Positions 36,094 through 46,829 of a stretch of DNA of 64,000 nt are shown here, piece after piece. The notes under the pieces are model-generated. The model did not search any database. It worked only from the letters and a program-made list of their open reading frames with translations, and was not told the origin of the DNA. Within the stretch, counting starts at the first letter, position 1, and each line of letters starts with the position of its first letter. Location of the stretch: positions 1,674,001 to 1,738,000 of the forward strand of contig JAPEHQ010000013.1 in assembly GCA_027405735.1 (NCBI GenBank). The letters run 5' to 3'. Source of the DNA: Mucor racemosus (taxonomy: Eukaryota; Mucoromycota; Mucoromycetes; Mucorales; Mucoraceae). A program made the position numbers and the translations under genes.

Positions 36094-38277
36094 ATGTCCA
36101 CTGTTAAGGAAATGAAGACTGTCACTGCCTCTACGCTCTCCAAGGATGTTCATCCTTTTGACCACTTGTCAGGAGATGAAATTGTTCAAGTTGCTACCAT
36201 TACTCGTCAAGCCAAGGCTGATGTTGACTTTGTCTTTAACACTATTACCCTCAAAGAACCCAAGAAGGAAATCATGCTTTCTTATCTCGGTTGGGATAAC
36301 TCTAGACCTCGTGTCACCAATGTTGAGCGTGAAGCTCTTGTAATTGCTTTGGAAAAGAAGACCATGAAATGCTATGAAGGTGTCGTTTCTTTGAGTTCCA
36401 ACAAGCTCAAGTCTTGGGAATATATTCCTGATGTTCAACCTATTTTAACCATGGATGAAATGTTTGAAGTTGAAGAACTTGTTATCAAGGACGAAAAAGT
36501 TCGTCTTGAATGTCTTGAACTTGGTATCACTGACATGTCTACTGTATTTTCTGATCCTTGGGCTATCGCTCGTCATGTTGCTCATCCAGGTCGTGAGAAG
36601 CGTATGATGCAAGCTCTCATGTACATGCGTACTTGTGAAGATGATAATCAATATGCTCATCCTTTGGATTTCGTTCCCATTATTGGTAAGTTACACTGAA
36701 AATCTTATTTTTGGGTTGATATCTAATTATCAGTTTTACATTTTAGATCTTGGTAAGATGGAAGTTATCGCTATCGAACGTATTAGACCTAGAGATTCCA
36801 AGTTCACTCGTCCTACAATTCCTCTTCAACAACACAACTTTTTGCCTGAATTTATCGGAGAAAACAACTATCGTAAGGATGTTAAGCCCATCATTATTCA
36901 ACAGCCTCAAGGCGTTTCCTTCACTGTTAAGGGTAATGAAATTGATTGGCAAAAGTGGAATTTGCGTATTTCTATGAATTATCGTGAGGGTCTTGTGCTT
37001 CATAACATTAGTTATCAAGATGGTGCTGAAAAGCGCCCTCTTTTCTATCGTATCTCTCTTTCTGAAATGGTTGTCCCTTATGCTGATACCAACACTCCCC
37101 ATCATCGTAAGCACGCTTTTGATGTTGGAGAGTACGGTTTAGGTCTTTGTACTAATTCTCTTGCTTTGGGATGTGATTGTCTCGGTTCTATCTACTATTT
37201 CGATGCTACTTTCAACGATCATGCTGGTAAGCCTTTCTTTGTTCCCAATGCTATCTGTATGCATGAAGAAGACCATGGCATCTTGATGAAGCACACTGAT
37301 TACCGTAATGGTCGTGCCCACACCATCCGTTCCAGAAGATTAGTTATTTCTCAAATTGTTACAGGTAATTTTTTTTTTTTTTTTGCTCTATATTGTATTT
37401 TCCATTTAATTAACATTTCAATCTAGTTGCCAATTATGATTATGGTCTTTACTACTATTTCTATCAAGACGGTACATTTGAATACGAAGTAAAGGCTACT
37501 GGTGAACTCAACACTCATGTTTTGGCTGAAGATGAAGGTACTAACGGTATGGGTACTATTGTTGCTCCTCAAATCAACGCTCAATACCATCAACATTTCT
37601 TCACCATGCGTATTGATCCCATGATTGACGGTCAAAAAAATTCTGTTCAACAAGTTGATACCTATTCTTTGCCTTACCCCACTGGTCACCCCAAGAACCC
37701 CTTCGGTAACGGTTTCACCAGTGATTATACCATTCTTAAAGATACAAAGGAAGGTCAACAAACTGCCAATTACGATACCTCCAGATTCTGGAAGATTGTC
37801 AACCAAGATCGTCAACATCCTTATGCCAAGACTCCTGTTGGTTGGAAGATTTCATCTGGTCATACTGCTCCTTTCTATGCTCAACCTGATTCACTTGTTG
37901 CCGAACGCGCTGGTTTCGCCAAGAAGACTTTGTGGGTCACTCCTTATCACGAAGACCAAATGTTTGCTGGTGGTTTCTATTGTAATCAATCCGGCGGTGA
38001 TGATACTGTCGAAGTCTGGGCTAACAGAAATGTTCAAAACATTGAGCAAAAAGATATTGTCTTGTGGTATACTTTCGGTATCACCCACTTGCCTCGTGTT
38101 GAAGATTTCCCCATTATGCCTGTTGAATACTGTGGTTTCACCATGAAGCCCTGTAACTTCTTCATTGCTAACCCTGGTATGGATGTTCCTCCTACTAATA
38201 AGAAGATCAACCACTCTGTTAATGCCAAGGAAGAAATGAACAAGCAACAAGATGGATGCTGTTCCAACAAACTCTAA
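36094..38277 (+). CDS. Peroxisomal-type copper amine oxidase
   Basis: This enzyme oxidises primary amines to aldehydes with release of ammonia and hydrogen peroxide, letting fungi use amines as nitrogen source. Three exons, 36094-36685, 36747-37364 and 37427-38277, give 686 residues. The cofactor-forming Tyr (topaquinone precursor) is the first Tyr of VANYDYGLYY, about residue 407. The catalytic base Asp lies in RKHAFDVGEYG (about 323). Copper ligands are HQH (about 458 and 460) and the His of VTPYHEDQ. ALGCDCLGSIYYFDA is also typical. The protein ends CCSNKL; NKL could be a weak peroxisomal PTS1. Codons are richer in C-ending forms than in most neighbours, which fits high expression. Confidence 0.95.
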
Positions 38278-39742
38278 ATATTTTAGATAGTTTTTCACTA
38301 TCAAATTTTGTACAAACCATATATACTTTGTGATTTCTTTATGAAATCGTAATCTATTTTCCTTTTTCGTTTTCTGCGTCTTATTTCCATAATATATCAT
38401 TTTATACAATTACTTATATAAAAATAAAACCATATTTTTTAAAAAAAAAAAATTATTATATATCTATTCAGTCAATCCCTTCAAAACCTATTAAAATCTA
38501 ACTTCATTGCAGGGCCTAGCGTTTTATTCCGGTCAAAATACCATTATTCAATGGTATTTTTCTTGCCATTCATTACTCGAAACAGTTCAGAAACGCTCAC
38601 AATCATTTTCCACGATTTGTAGCACTTTTTGGTGTATTTTACTGGAGGTCGAAAAATCGCTCATTTCCGATGATTTTTGTCGAGGGGTACCTCATGGTTG
38701 GGACCCCGAAACCATTAATTGAATATTTACCCGCAAAAACGACGATTTTTAATAATATATATCTTAATGAAAAATGCTCAGAAAATGCATAACTATCATA
38801 CAAAAACCTTCAGATCAAAATCAATTACTCAAGAAATTGACTTTTTACTGAAAAACAGAATTTCAGTTTTTGGATCATAACTTTTTAAGAATTTACGCAA
38901 TTCTAGCGAAAATAATTCCAAAATGCTCCTCTCAATTTTCTCTACAGAAAAGCTTACAATATTAACATATATTTCATATCCATTTAGTTGAGTTAGATGC
39001 TGAAATTTGTAAAAATCGAAAAAAGTGTATCAAATTAGACATTTTTTGATGAATGAATTTGAAACTCCGATTATGCATTTTTGGTATGTTTTTTACTCTG
39101 AAGAATTATTATCAATGATAACCATACGTACAATCCTTATATATTTAACATAATGAATGGTAATACTATTTAAGTTGTTGTTGTATTTTTAGTTTTGCAA
39201 AACTCATGTATTTTCAGCGTTAGCATGACTTTTAAATAGGAGTTTTTGTCGAAAATGATATAAATCTTATCAAAATGCAGTTAGAATGTTTGATTTATCG
39301 TAAATAACTATTACTGTATAAAACATTATCACAAATACACAAGCTACATTAGGTTTATAGGAAAAGTGATTAGTTTCTAGAATAAAATCAATCAGTTAAT
39401 TACCACAAGACCGCCTTCCATGAAATTTTACTAGTAGTATGGAAAAAAACAAGCTTATAATATCTTGTATTACCACTTCAATTCTTGATAAATGTTGTTC
39501 AAATGTGAGTTAATTCCATTAGATCGTTTCATGCAAACGTGAGTGTTTTTCATGCAGGCACGTCAAGCTTAACTGAGATTGGAAAACAAACACAAACGTC
39601 AGTGAATAACGTACACTATCATGTACTAATCAATCTAACCCTTTTTCCATTTACCCAATGATAAGCAAGTTTATGTATCGGAGCTATACAATTACCATGA
39701 TTCATGGAGAGCTACGTAGTTGTTCTGCCCACAGTAAATTTG
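38278..39742. other. Intergenic DNA
   Basis: No convincing gene. 38500-38750 is less AT-rich, with a 71-codon frame (38507-38722) and a small palindrome accatt..aatggt near 38540, and may be a piece of an unidentified repeat. The 3' end signals of the amine oxidase are probably in the first 150 bases. Confidence 0.35.
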
Positions 39743-39750
39743 TATAAAAA
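39743..39750 (+). promoter_or_regulatory. TATA box of the I78 inhibitor gene
   Basis: TATAAAAA lies 81 bp before the ATG at 39824. Confidence 0.5.
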
Positions 39751-39823
39751 GCCTTCTAAAATTGGAACGCCAAGTTTTCGTTTCTTTTTTTGTTTAGATA
39801 TCTCTAAATACATAAAAAAAAAA

Positions 39824-40162
39824 ATGTCTACACCTTTTGCTGATTTACTTGCCGCTTCTAAAAATAATCAAGATAATGCTGACTGTGATGGCTGGCGCGA
39901 TAAATTAGTTGGAAAAGTTATTTTAAATGATGAAGAAGAAAGTGCACTTGGCGCAGATGAGGTATGTTATTTTTGGACATAAAGCTTAGAAAGAAGTAGA
40001 ATTAATTTTTCTAAACTTTCATAGTGCGTACGTAAGAAGGATTTACCCAAGCTCAGTAGAGTTCTTGCTCCCAACTCGGTAGCAACTATGGATTATCGAC
40101 CTGATCGTTTAAACGTCCGAGTAGATCATACTATGAGAGTAACTGGTGTGAACTACGGTTAA
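39824..40162 (+). CDS. I78-family peptidase inhibitor, 91 aa
   Basis: Two exons, 39824-39961 and 40025-40162, give 91 residues; the intron starts GTATGT and ends TTCATAG. The family features are the N-terminal W..KLVGK region and, after the intron, RVLAPNSVATMDYRPDRLNVRVD, the signature of the I78 inhibitors (Aspergillus elastase inhibitor type), which block serine peptidases. Length fits the family. There is no signal peptide, so it is expected to act inside the cell, perhaps guarding against the organism's own peptidases; that is inference. The start is the first ATG in a good context after the T-rich leader; an upstream in-frame ATG at 39704 lies before the TATA box and is rejected. Confidence 0.9.
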
Positions 40163-40620
40163 TATTTACTAGCCTCTGCTGAATATGTTATGATGTAATG
40201 AAAACCCCCTTAAACAAATAGTCGAAATAGTTTGAAAAGGTTTATAACCTTCAAGATTGCAGAACTAGTTTTTGCAATTTAGCATGATTAATTGAACAAA
40301 TAAATATCATATAAATTAAAGCCAACTTTATTTTTGCATGAATGTTATGGCGTTATAAGCTGTTCTTTATTTCCGAATCATCAAATGCGCATGAAACTTG
40401 GCATTTTATCAAGTGTAATCGCTAAAGGTTCTGTACAATATTCATGGAATTGAGATGATCTATTTAAATTTTCAGAAAAAATGGCGATTTAGCCTTGGAC
40501 TGAAAGCAATCAACAAACACTAAAATGCACTCAATATTTTTTAAGTGAAAGTACGATTATAAGGATTCATCAAGCACACCTAATCTTACCAACAACTCAT
40601 ATCATCAATTCAAGGTTTTT
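40163..40620. other. 3' flank of the I78 gene
   Basis: No gene is visible. It ends where the first 437-bp direct repeat begins. Confidence 0.4.
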
Positions 40621-41057
40621 TACAAATGGCCGTTTTATCTTCTTGCTGATTGTATATTTCTGCTTTAGTTGTTATGTACCAGAAAGTCGGGTTATATTTT
40701 TAGAGCGGTTAAAATCAGTTTGGTGACAATCTGATAGGTAATTAGTTCAATCGCATAATGGCATGAAATGTATATATCAAAGTATTGATGGCAGTTCAAA
40801 TGATCAGTCATCAGCTAATTTTTAACATTTTATAAAATCATGGTTTTAAATAATTTAATATTAATATTTCTTTTGTCAGTTGGAGACATTTAATACGATG
40901 ATCTGTATCATAAAATACCATGCGCAAAAGCAAAACATATATATTAATAATAATGATGTTTGCATGTGCATTGAAACCTGTTGTATTATACAAATTTACA
41001 CCGCAATGTATGCTTAAATGCGGCGAGTATATGAAACATTCTGTATATTTAATACTA
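40621..41057 (+). repeat. 437-bp direct repeat, left copy
   Basis: Exactly 437 bp, repeated at 42829-43265 in the same direction; I count about seven differences. It starts tacaaatgg and ends tttaatacta. It lacks TG..CA ends and no target duplication is visible. An 88-codon minus-strand frame (40838-41104) is shared by the second copy but has no known domain. Confidence 0.9.
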
Positions 41058-42577
41058 CTCGCCACTTTCTGATCGACTGCATAACATATCGATATAAGCA
41101 TCAAGACATGCCAATATATTTTTTTATCTTATTCTACGTAATTATTTGACACTCGAATGGAATAAAGATGCACGATGCTAAAATTTTGCATACATGAATA
41201 AACATTTTTGGTTTTGACTTAAACACAAGATGTGGGTTTCATACAACTTGAATGATATTGTTTATGCTTGGCTAAAACTGCAATATTACAAGGCGTATTT
41301 AATATAAAATGTAACTTTTCTATGTATATAGTCTTAAAATTCACAAGGACACTCAAATCTACTATTTACGCATCCCAATGATGCATGATTGCAATATTTC
41401 CAGCCTGCCTAAATAACGTAAATCAATATGGCAGTATAGCTCTTCAACCCCGATCAAAAGTATTCCATGCAATCGACCTTCAATTGCATACCTTTGGCAC
41501 AGCAATATCTTTTAGAGTAATTTTCATATGAGCAGCCATGATGGGCAATGCAAGCTGAAGACTATTGATGCGGCTAACTTTATATGTCTCCAATTTCAAG
41601 GTATATTCATCCAATTATATCATCATTCTCTTATTGTAAGCCCCGTTCATAAAGTGACTGCCCGCTGTAGCATTATAAAAAAAAAAAATTTCCTGTTCGA
41701 TTCAAGATGCAACGTTTTCCTTACTGGTTTCGTACTTATTAATGATGTATTGCTTTGCTCTACTGGCCTCCATCTCATTAAAGGTGCTTGATAGACAGAT
41801 ATACATTTGACTCTACTAATTATGAGATGTGTTCTTGTCCGAGTGCATCCACTTCATAATAGATAGAATATAGGTTCATCTAATTATGTCGGCCGGCACG
41901 GCTCTCAATGGGCATACTTCTTATAATGGTAGGGCGTATATGGGAGTTCGTTGCATTGTTGAATCGTGATTGTCTTGGTATATATCACGTTTCAGCAATC
42001 TGTTACGGTCTGGGGCTTGAGAGCAGAATATCTTACACCTCCACGCGGTTGCTCTTGCAAGTAGAAGCTTGGTGCTTTGAAACGAAGATAAGATTTTTCC
42101 ACGTTGATGTAATTTTTTTTTAAATAAAGTAAAAAAACTATTTTTGTGTATTGCATAATTCAACTACTTGAAAATACAAATGTGTAAAAAACAAGATGCA
42201 AATCGTAACGACAGAGCTAATCCAAGAATTGCTTTTATTAATTTCGCATTTAATTTTATTTGAATGAAGCTTAATACAGAGCCATCTTCATTTGTTGCAT
42301 TTATAAACGATCTCTTCTCTAGATATTGCAATCGAAATGTCAATATAAAGATCTGACTCTTACAGCAAGTATTTAAAAATTCTCCAAATAAACTTTTAAT
42401 TATCATCATCGCATTGTCCATCATCACATCCCTATATTATCTCATAATACAAAACACACTTTCAATAATGCAGGATATTGAGTTGAATGTATCCATTTTT
42501 ATACTTTCTTTGTATGTCATAATAATGACCAAATAACATTGTTTCTACAGCCATTGTGCCACGATTTTGTGTGCAGT
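41058..42577. other. Interior between the 437-bp repeats
   Basis: Mostly uncharacterised. The piece 41880-42070 is less AT-rich with broken open frames, possibly another gene fragment. No full gene. Confidence 0.4.
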
Positions 42578-42720
42578 TTAGACCTTGAAACAACGAGAAG
42601 TATACTTATCACGAGCACGTTCAAACTTACGACCTTGGAGCTGACGAAAGGCTCCTTGCTCTTAAGGGCATCCATACCAAAGTGCTTGATGTACTCACGA
42701 AAGTTCCTGGCACCATATAC
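42578..42720 (-). pseudogene. RPL18: Ribosomal protein eL18 (RPL18) C-terminal fragment
   Basis: On the minus strand the sequence reads GARNFREYIKHFGMDALKS, then after a one-base deletion GRKFERARDKYTSRCFKV and a stop. This matches the end of 60S protein L18, whose family tail has ARN.RE..KHFG and GRKFERARGRR.S.GFKV. The deletion and the altered basic tail show it is dead. Only about 45 codons remain and no upstream exon is visible. It lies between the two 437-bp direct repeats, which suggests capture or a broken duplication. Confidence 0.8.
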
Positions 42721-42828
42721 ATACTATCGTCGTTCAAAACAAATAACAATGACTTGTAAAAATGAGGTCGTGTTGATAATGCGAGAGCGAGAGATGGCAA
42801 TGTAAATGTTCATATATTTTAACTTTTG

Positions 42829-43265
42829 TACAAATGGTCGTTTTATCTTCTTGCTGATTGTATATTTCTGCTTTAGTTGTTATGTACCAGAAAGTCGGGT
42901 TATATTTTTAGAGCGGTTAAAATCAGTTTGATGACAATCTGATAGGTAATTAGTTCAATCGCATAATGGCATGAAATGTATATATCAAAGTATTGATGGC
43001 AGTTCAAATGATCAGTCATCAGCTAATTTTTAACATTTTATAAAATCATGGTTTTAAATAATTTAATATTAATATTTCTTTTGTCAGTTGGAGACATTTA
43101 ATACGATGATCTGTATCATAAAATACCATGCGCAAAAGCAAAATATATATATTAATAATAATGATGTTTGCATGTGCATTGAAACCTGTTGTATTATACA
43201 AATTTACATAGCAATGTATGCTTAAATGCGGCGAGTATATGAAATATTCTGTGTATTTAATACTA
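42829..43265 (+). repeat. 437-bp direct repeat, right copy
   Basis: This is the second copy of 40621-41057, of equal length and about 98% identical. Together they bound a 1771-bp interior containing the eL18 fragment. Confidence 0.9.
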
Positions 43266-43994
43266 GAAATTTTTGTAAAATAGACAGAATTTATTCCATA
43301 CCAAATAATCTCGTATATACACAGATCCATGCATTGATTACATATGTCCTCTTGCTATGGATTTCTTATTTATTATGCTTGCTATCAATGAATTATCTGC
43401 ATCTGGCATATCTCATTTGTAAATTTTGCTATTTGAATTTATTTGCATTTGAGATCTTATGTGGGATTTCCAGCTTTCTGGAAAAATATAATGTATATTA
43501 TTTATAGTGGCTATAATGGTTTGATTTACTGAAACTACATGCATTCATAACATATCTTCAACATAATCTGGATCATTGATTGACCTATTGGGGTTTATAT
43601 TTCTCACTGTTCTGAAATGTACAAAATGTCATATATCAAAGTCATTTTACATTGCCATATAGACAAACAAATTAATCTAATCTCTTGTTCTTTAAAGATA
43701 TTATGTAGAATAGAAAATATATGACTATAGGGTATAGATAACTGCAAAAGTTGTACGATTTACTAATTATCTAAATAACTTAAATAAATATTTAAGTTTT
43801 ATCGAAAAAATACGCGGCCATTTTCGTTACTCATTTGGGAATTTGAAATTATTGTATATTGGCTTCAAGATGTTTCATTACAAATAAAAAAAAAATGGAA
43901 AAAAAAGAAGAAAAGCGATATATAGTTGAAAATATTAATAAATTTAGAATATAAAGGAATTTTGTCTCGTAAAAATCACAAATGGTATACATAT
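43266..43994. other. Intergenic, 3' side of the StuA-like gene
   Basis: No supported gene; the 93-codon frame at 43226-43507 is hydrophobic but unlike any family I know. The last 100 bases probably hold the 3' end of the StuA-like gene. Confidence 0.35.
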
Positions 43995-45452
43995 TTAAAA
44001 ATCGTGTAAATTAAATCCATTGTTTTGTTGCTGTTGTTGATTATATGAATTTGAAACAGTGGTGCTTGCTGATTGCAGCGGTGTATGGCTCACGTTTCTT
44101 TGACAATGTGACAAGTTGAACTCAGATTGAAACGTTGCAGGATTTGTTGAGGTTGGAGGAGTAGAGTTGTTTGTTGATATAGTAGATGGTGTACACAGAA
44201 ATGTAGAAGAATTAATATTTGTAGTTGTATAATTTGGAATAAATTGCTGAGATTGATTGTGATGAGGATGGTGATATTGATGTTGCTGAGAGACAGAAGT
44301 TGAAATTATCATTTCATCAGCATTAAATCTTTTAAATTGAGTTGCGGCTGCTTGAAAGTTACAATTATCCTGTGTTTGAATTACAGGAATCGTAGAACCT
44401 AGAGTTGCGAATGGTACAATAGACATGAGTGAACCTGGAAAGCTCATGAGACAATTATTATCGTAGCTTTCTCGAGTTAAAAACTTATTTACGGATGCTT
44501 GATGTACATTTCTATTATTATTACTGCTATTGATATCATTATAAGAAGGGTATATATGATATGTAATTGGGGGTGCTTTTCTAGATTCAGATAAAGAATC
44601 TGCAGTGGTAAAATAAGAAGATGTCAAGTTGGACATTGGTATGGAAATGGCATTAGTTGAAACGCCATGTTTTATATGAGGTTGTACTGTAAAAGGTTCA
44701 ATAATTTCTGTAGTAGGCGTATTCTGACTAAATGTGCTTGTTTGAAATGTTGAAATATCGTTGTATTCATAGCCTAAATAGTACGTTAGTATACAACTAT
44801 TGATATGTCAGGTACGTACAATAAATACTCACGTTCAAATTCATGTGTTTGTTTCTTGTATATTCCTGATTGATTGGAAGATACAAATTGAACAGGTAAA
44901 GCATGATTTTGCATATTTTGGAAATAAACATTAGGATCATTAAGAAACAATGGATGTAATAATTCTGAAATTTTGAATTGATCAGATAATTCTTTTGCTC
45001 GGTTAAATGTAATCCTGTGTATATACAAAAAGTTAATAGATAAATTTGACTTTTTAAATCATGTTCAGCTTGCCAAACACCCTTCAAATGCATCGAGCCC
45101 ACTTTAACAACAACACGAGATTTTTCATTCTTTAAGATGCCATCACGTTTGCCGCGAGACATACCAGTAACATTTAAAAGCTTCGTACCATTGATCATGT
45201 CATTATCTGTCAGCAAAATAAAGTGGTCGATGCGTTATTTATTCCGATATTTAATGTTTATTTACCTCGTCTACGAGCAACACAAACGCCATTAGCATCA
45301 ACTTTATAACATAAAGTTCCTTCTTCTTCCCAAAATGAAGCGGTAAATTTAGGACGTTGAGCCCATCTAAATAATTGCTGTAAAGGTTGCATTGAAGTTC
45401 GAGGTTTGGAAAAAGAGGAAGAAGAAGAAGGCGCAGACCGAGGTAATTCCAT
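43995..45452 (-). CDS. stuA: StuA/EFG1-type APSES transcription factor
   Basis: This basic helix-loop-helix-like regulator controls morphogenesis and conidiophore or hyphal development in fungi. Four exons on the minus strand: 45452-45266, 45206-45074, 45014-44833 and 44773-43995, giving 426 residues. The APSES domain (about 34-145) reads [21 protein letters not shown], then [31 protein letters not shown] and [22 protein letters not shown]. The third junction needs a GC-AG intron (donor GCAAGC at 45073-45068) inside the invariant GVW-I; no GT donor keeps the frame. The C-terminal half is Asn/Gln/Ser/Thr-rich, as in StuA. The start is uncertain: upstream DNA to about 45710 looks coding (CAA repeats) but carries in-frame stops, so it is either 5' leader or further exons. 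Confidence 0.88.
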
Positions 45453-45760
45453 TTGAAGACCCGGTTAAAGTTGAATTGAAGTTTCATTGATAATGTTGGT
45501 TTCGTTGTTGCTCATGTTTGTCATATTACTGGAAGCATATACTGATGAATTATGTTGCTGTTGCTGTTGTTGTTATGTATAATTTAAGCTCAAATTTTGC
45601 TCAGTATTTGTTGGTAATAATACAGTGGTACTACTATGATGGTATCGATTTGTATCAATGTGAGATGTTGGCACAAAACGATGATTATCTCTTTGGTGTA
45701 TAATGTCCATTCCTGTCAAGGGACTTAAATTATTGCTCATTACCAAATATATGTAAAGAA
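45453..45760 (-). promoter_or_regulatory. StuA leader with uORF and CAA repeats
   Basis: The minus strand reads as Q/N/S/T-rich protein in the same frame as the StuA start, but with TAA stops at two places. A uORF begins with ATG at about 45714. One possible intron (GTATTATT...CAACAG) would remove the first stop in frame; I find no convincing one for the second. Long leaders with upstream frames are known for StuA/EFG1 genes. Confidence 0.4.
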
Positions 45761-46290
45761 AATAAAATCATACAATTGGAGAAAAAAGAAAGAGAAAACC
45801 GCTATATATATGTGAACAAGATTTTATTTACCCTTTTTATACATAGTTCATATTTTCATTTTTGGCCAATAACGCATGCCTTGAAACAATTATCTAGTCT
45901 TCCAATTCTGGAAAGTAATTGATTCTCGAAAAGAAACCAAAAGAAAAGGATTAGTAGTATGAAAGGAGCCAGTATGTATCAAATACTTTTTTTATATATT
46001 TGGTTAAAAAAAAGAAGTAGGGCATAGATTTGATGATTAGTTCAAGCGTTAAAGTATAAATTTTGATGGAAAAAATATCATTAGATCTCGAACCATTTTA
46101 TCTTTGATTTAGTACATTTATTTAGAGTTATGTCAATGAAGAGCTCTTGAAAAGTTAAATAATTGATTTTTAATTGATTTTAATTTTGAAATCAAGATGA
46201 TAATGCTTTATTTTTAATTTGAAATAGATTTGCAAGAAAATACATTATAAAGAGTATTGGATCAACTAAACTAATTGGCGTTATTGTGCG
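45761..46290. other. Upstream region of the StuA-like gene
   Basis: No gene; presumably promoter sequence followed by the edge of the repeat block. Confidence 0.4.
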
Positions 46291-46374
46291 GTATAAGTGA
46301 TGTTAATGCCGTATACATATAGCCACAATATAGTGAAAATTTGCAAACATGCCAGAGTGTTCTATGAAATAATT

Positions 46375-46465
46375 AAAAACTCGAAAATAGGTGCGCTTTT
46401 CTTTAAAAAAAAGTGGATCTGGTATTTTATTTTTGCTAAACTTTTTTTTTCACTAAATAACATCA
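46375..46465 (+). repeat. Short family S-related piece
   Basis: The stretch ending ttttttcactaaataacatcaa resembles the middle of family S (tttttgttttcactaaataacaccaa, about 31450-31475), including the preceding cttttttct and tgggtct-like words. It joins directly to the dynein fragment, so it marks a breakpoint of the repeated unit. Confidence 0.5.
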
Positions 46466-46468
46466 AAA

Positions 46469-46687
46469 GGCGGGCTAATGATACGTTTGATACTACTGTA
46501 GATGGAACCAGCCAATTTAATTTATGGAATTTGAATGCAAACACTACCGAGAAACCATTTGTAAGTACTTAAGTTGTTGGTTCTAGTAAAGCACTGAACA
46601 AATTGGCCTGGGACAAAGAGGGCAAAAAGGCAGCAATAGGTTCCAGTGCTGGCCATGTTTATATTTATAATTTATAATATTGGAGAG
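46469..46687 (+). pseudogene. Dynein intermediate chain fragment, copy 1
   Basis: The translation reads TTVDGTSQFNLWNLNANTTEKPFVST, a stop, then KALNKLAWDKEGKKAAIGSS and GHVYIY. This matches the last WD40 repeats of cytoplasmic dynein intermediate chain (family pattern VDG.G.FDLWNLN and ALNKL.W...G...A.G...G..Y.YD). The stop TAA replaces a Lys-like codon, and the end is scrambled, but the sequence ends GGAGAG followed by GTAAG, like a retained splice donor. It therefore derives from genomic DNA and not from mRNA. It is followed 142 bp later by repeat R copy 2. Confidence 0.85.
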
Positions 46688-46829
46688 GTAAGAATAAAAC
46701 TCAATGTAAATCGTCTCTAGCGCATTAATTATCAAGTAAGACTATATAATCATCAAATAAACTACCACACAATATTAACATGTATAAAGGTTTACAGTAA
46801 TAAGCTTGAATCAAGTGGGTATAGCATTG

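Noticed and set aside
38507..38722. 71-codon frame after the amine oxidase
   Set aside because: No homology recognised; more likely repeat-derived.
39704..39823. Upstream in-frame start for the I78 inhibitor
   Set aside because: That ATG lies before the TATA box and the added residues do not resemble the family or a signal peptide.
40621..43265. A standard LTR retrotransposon bounded by the 437-bp repeats
   Set aside because: No TG..CA ends, no target duplication, no primer-binding site and no gag or pol remnants.
46083..46100. tRNA gene suggested by a T-loop-like GGTTCGAGATC on the minus strand
   Set aside because: No matching acceptor, D or anticodon arms nearby. I found no supportable tRNA or rRNA gene in the window.
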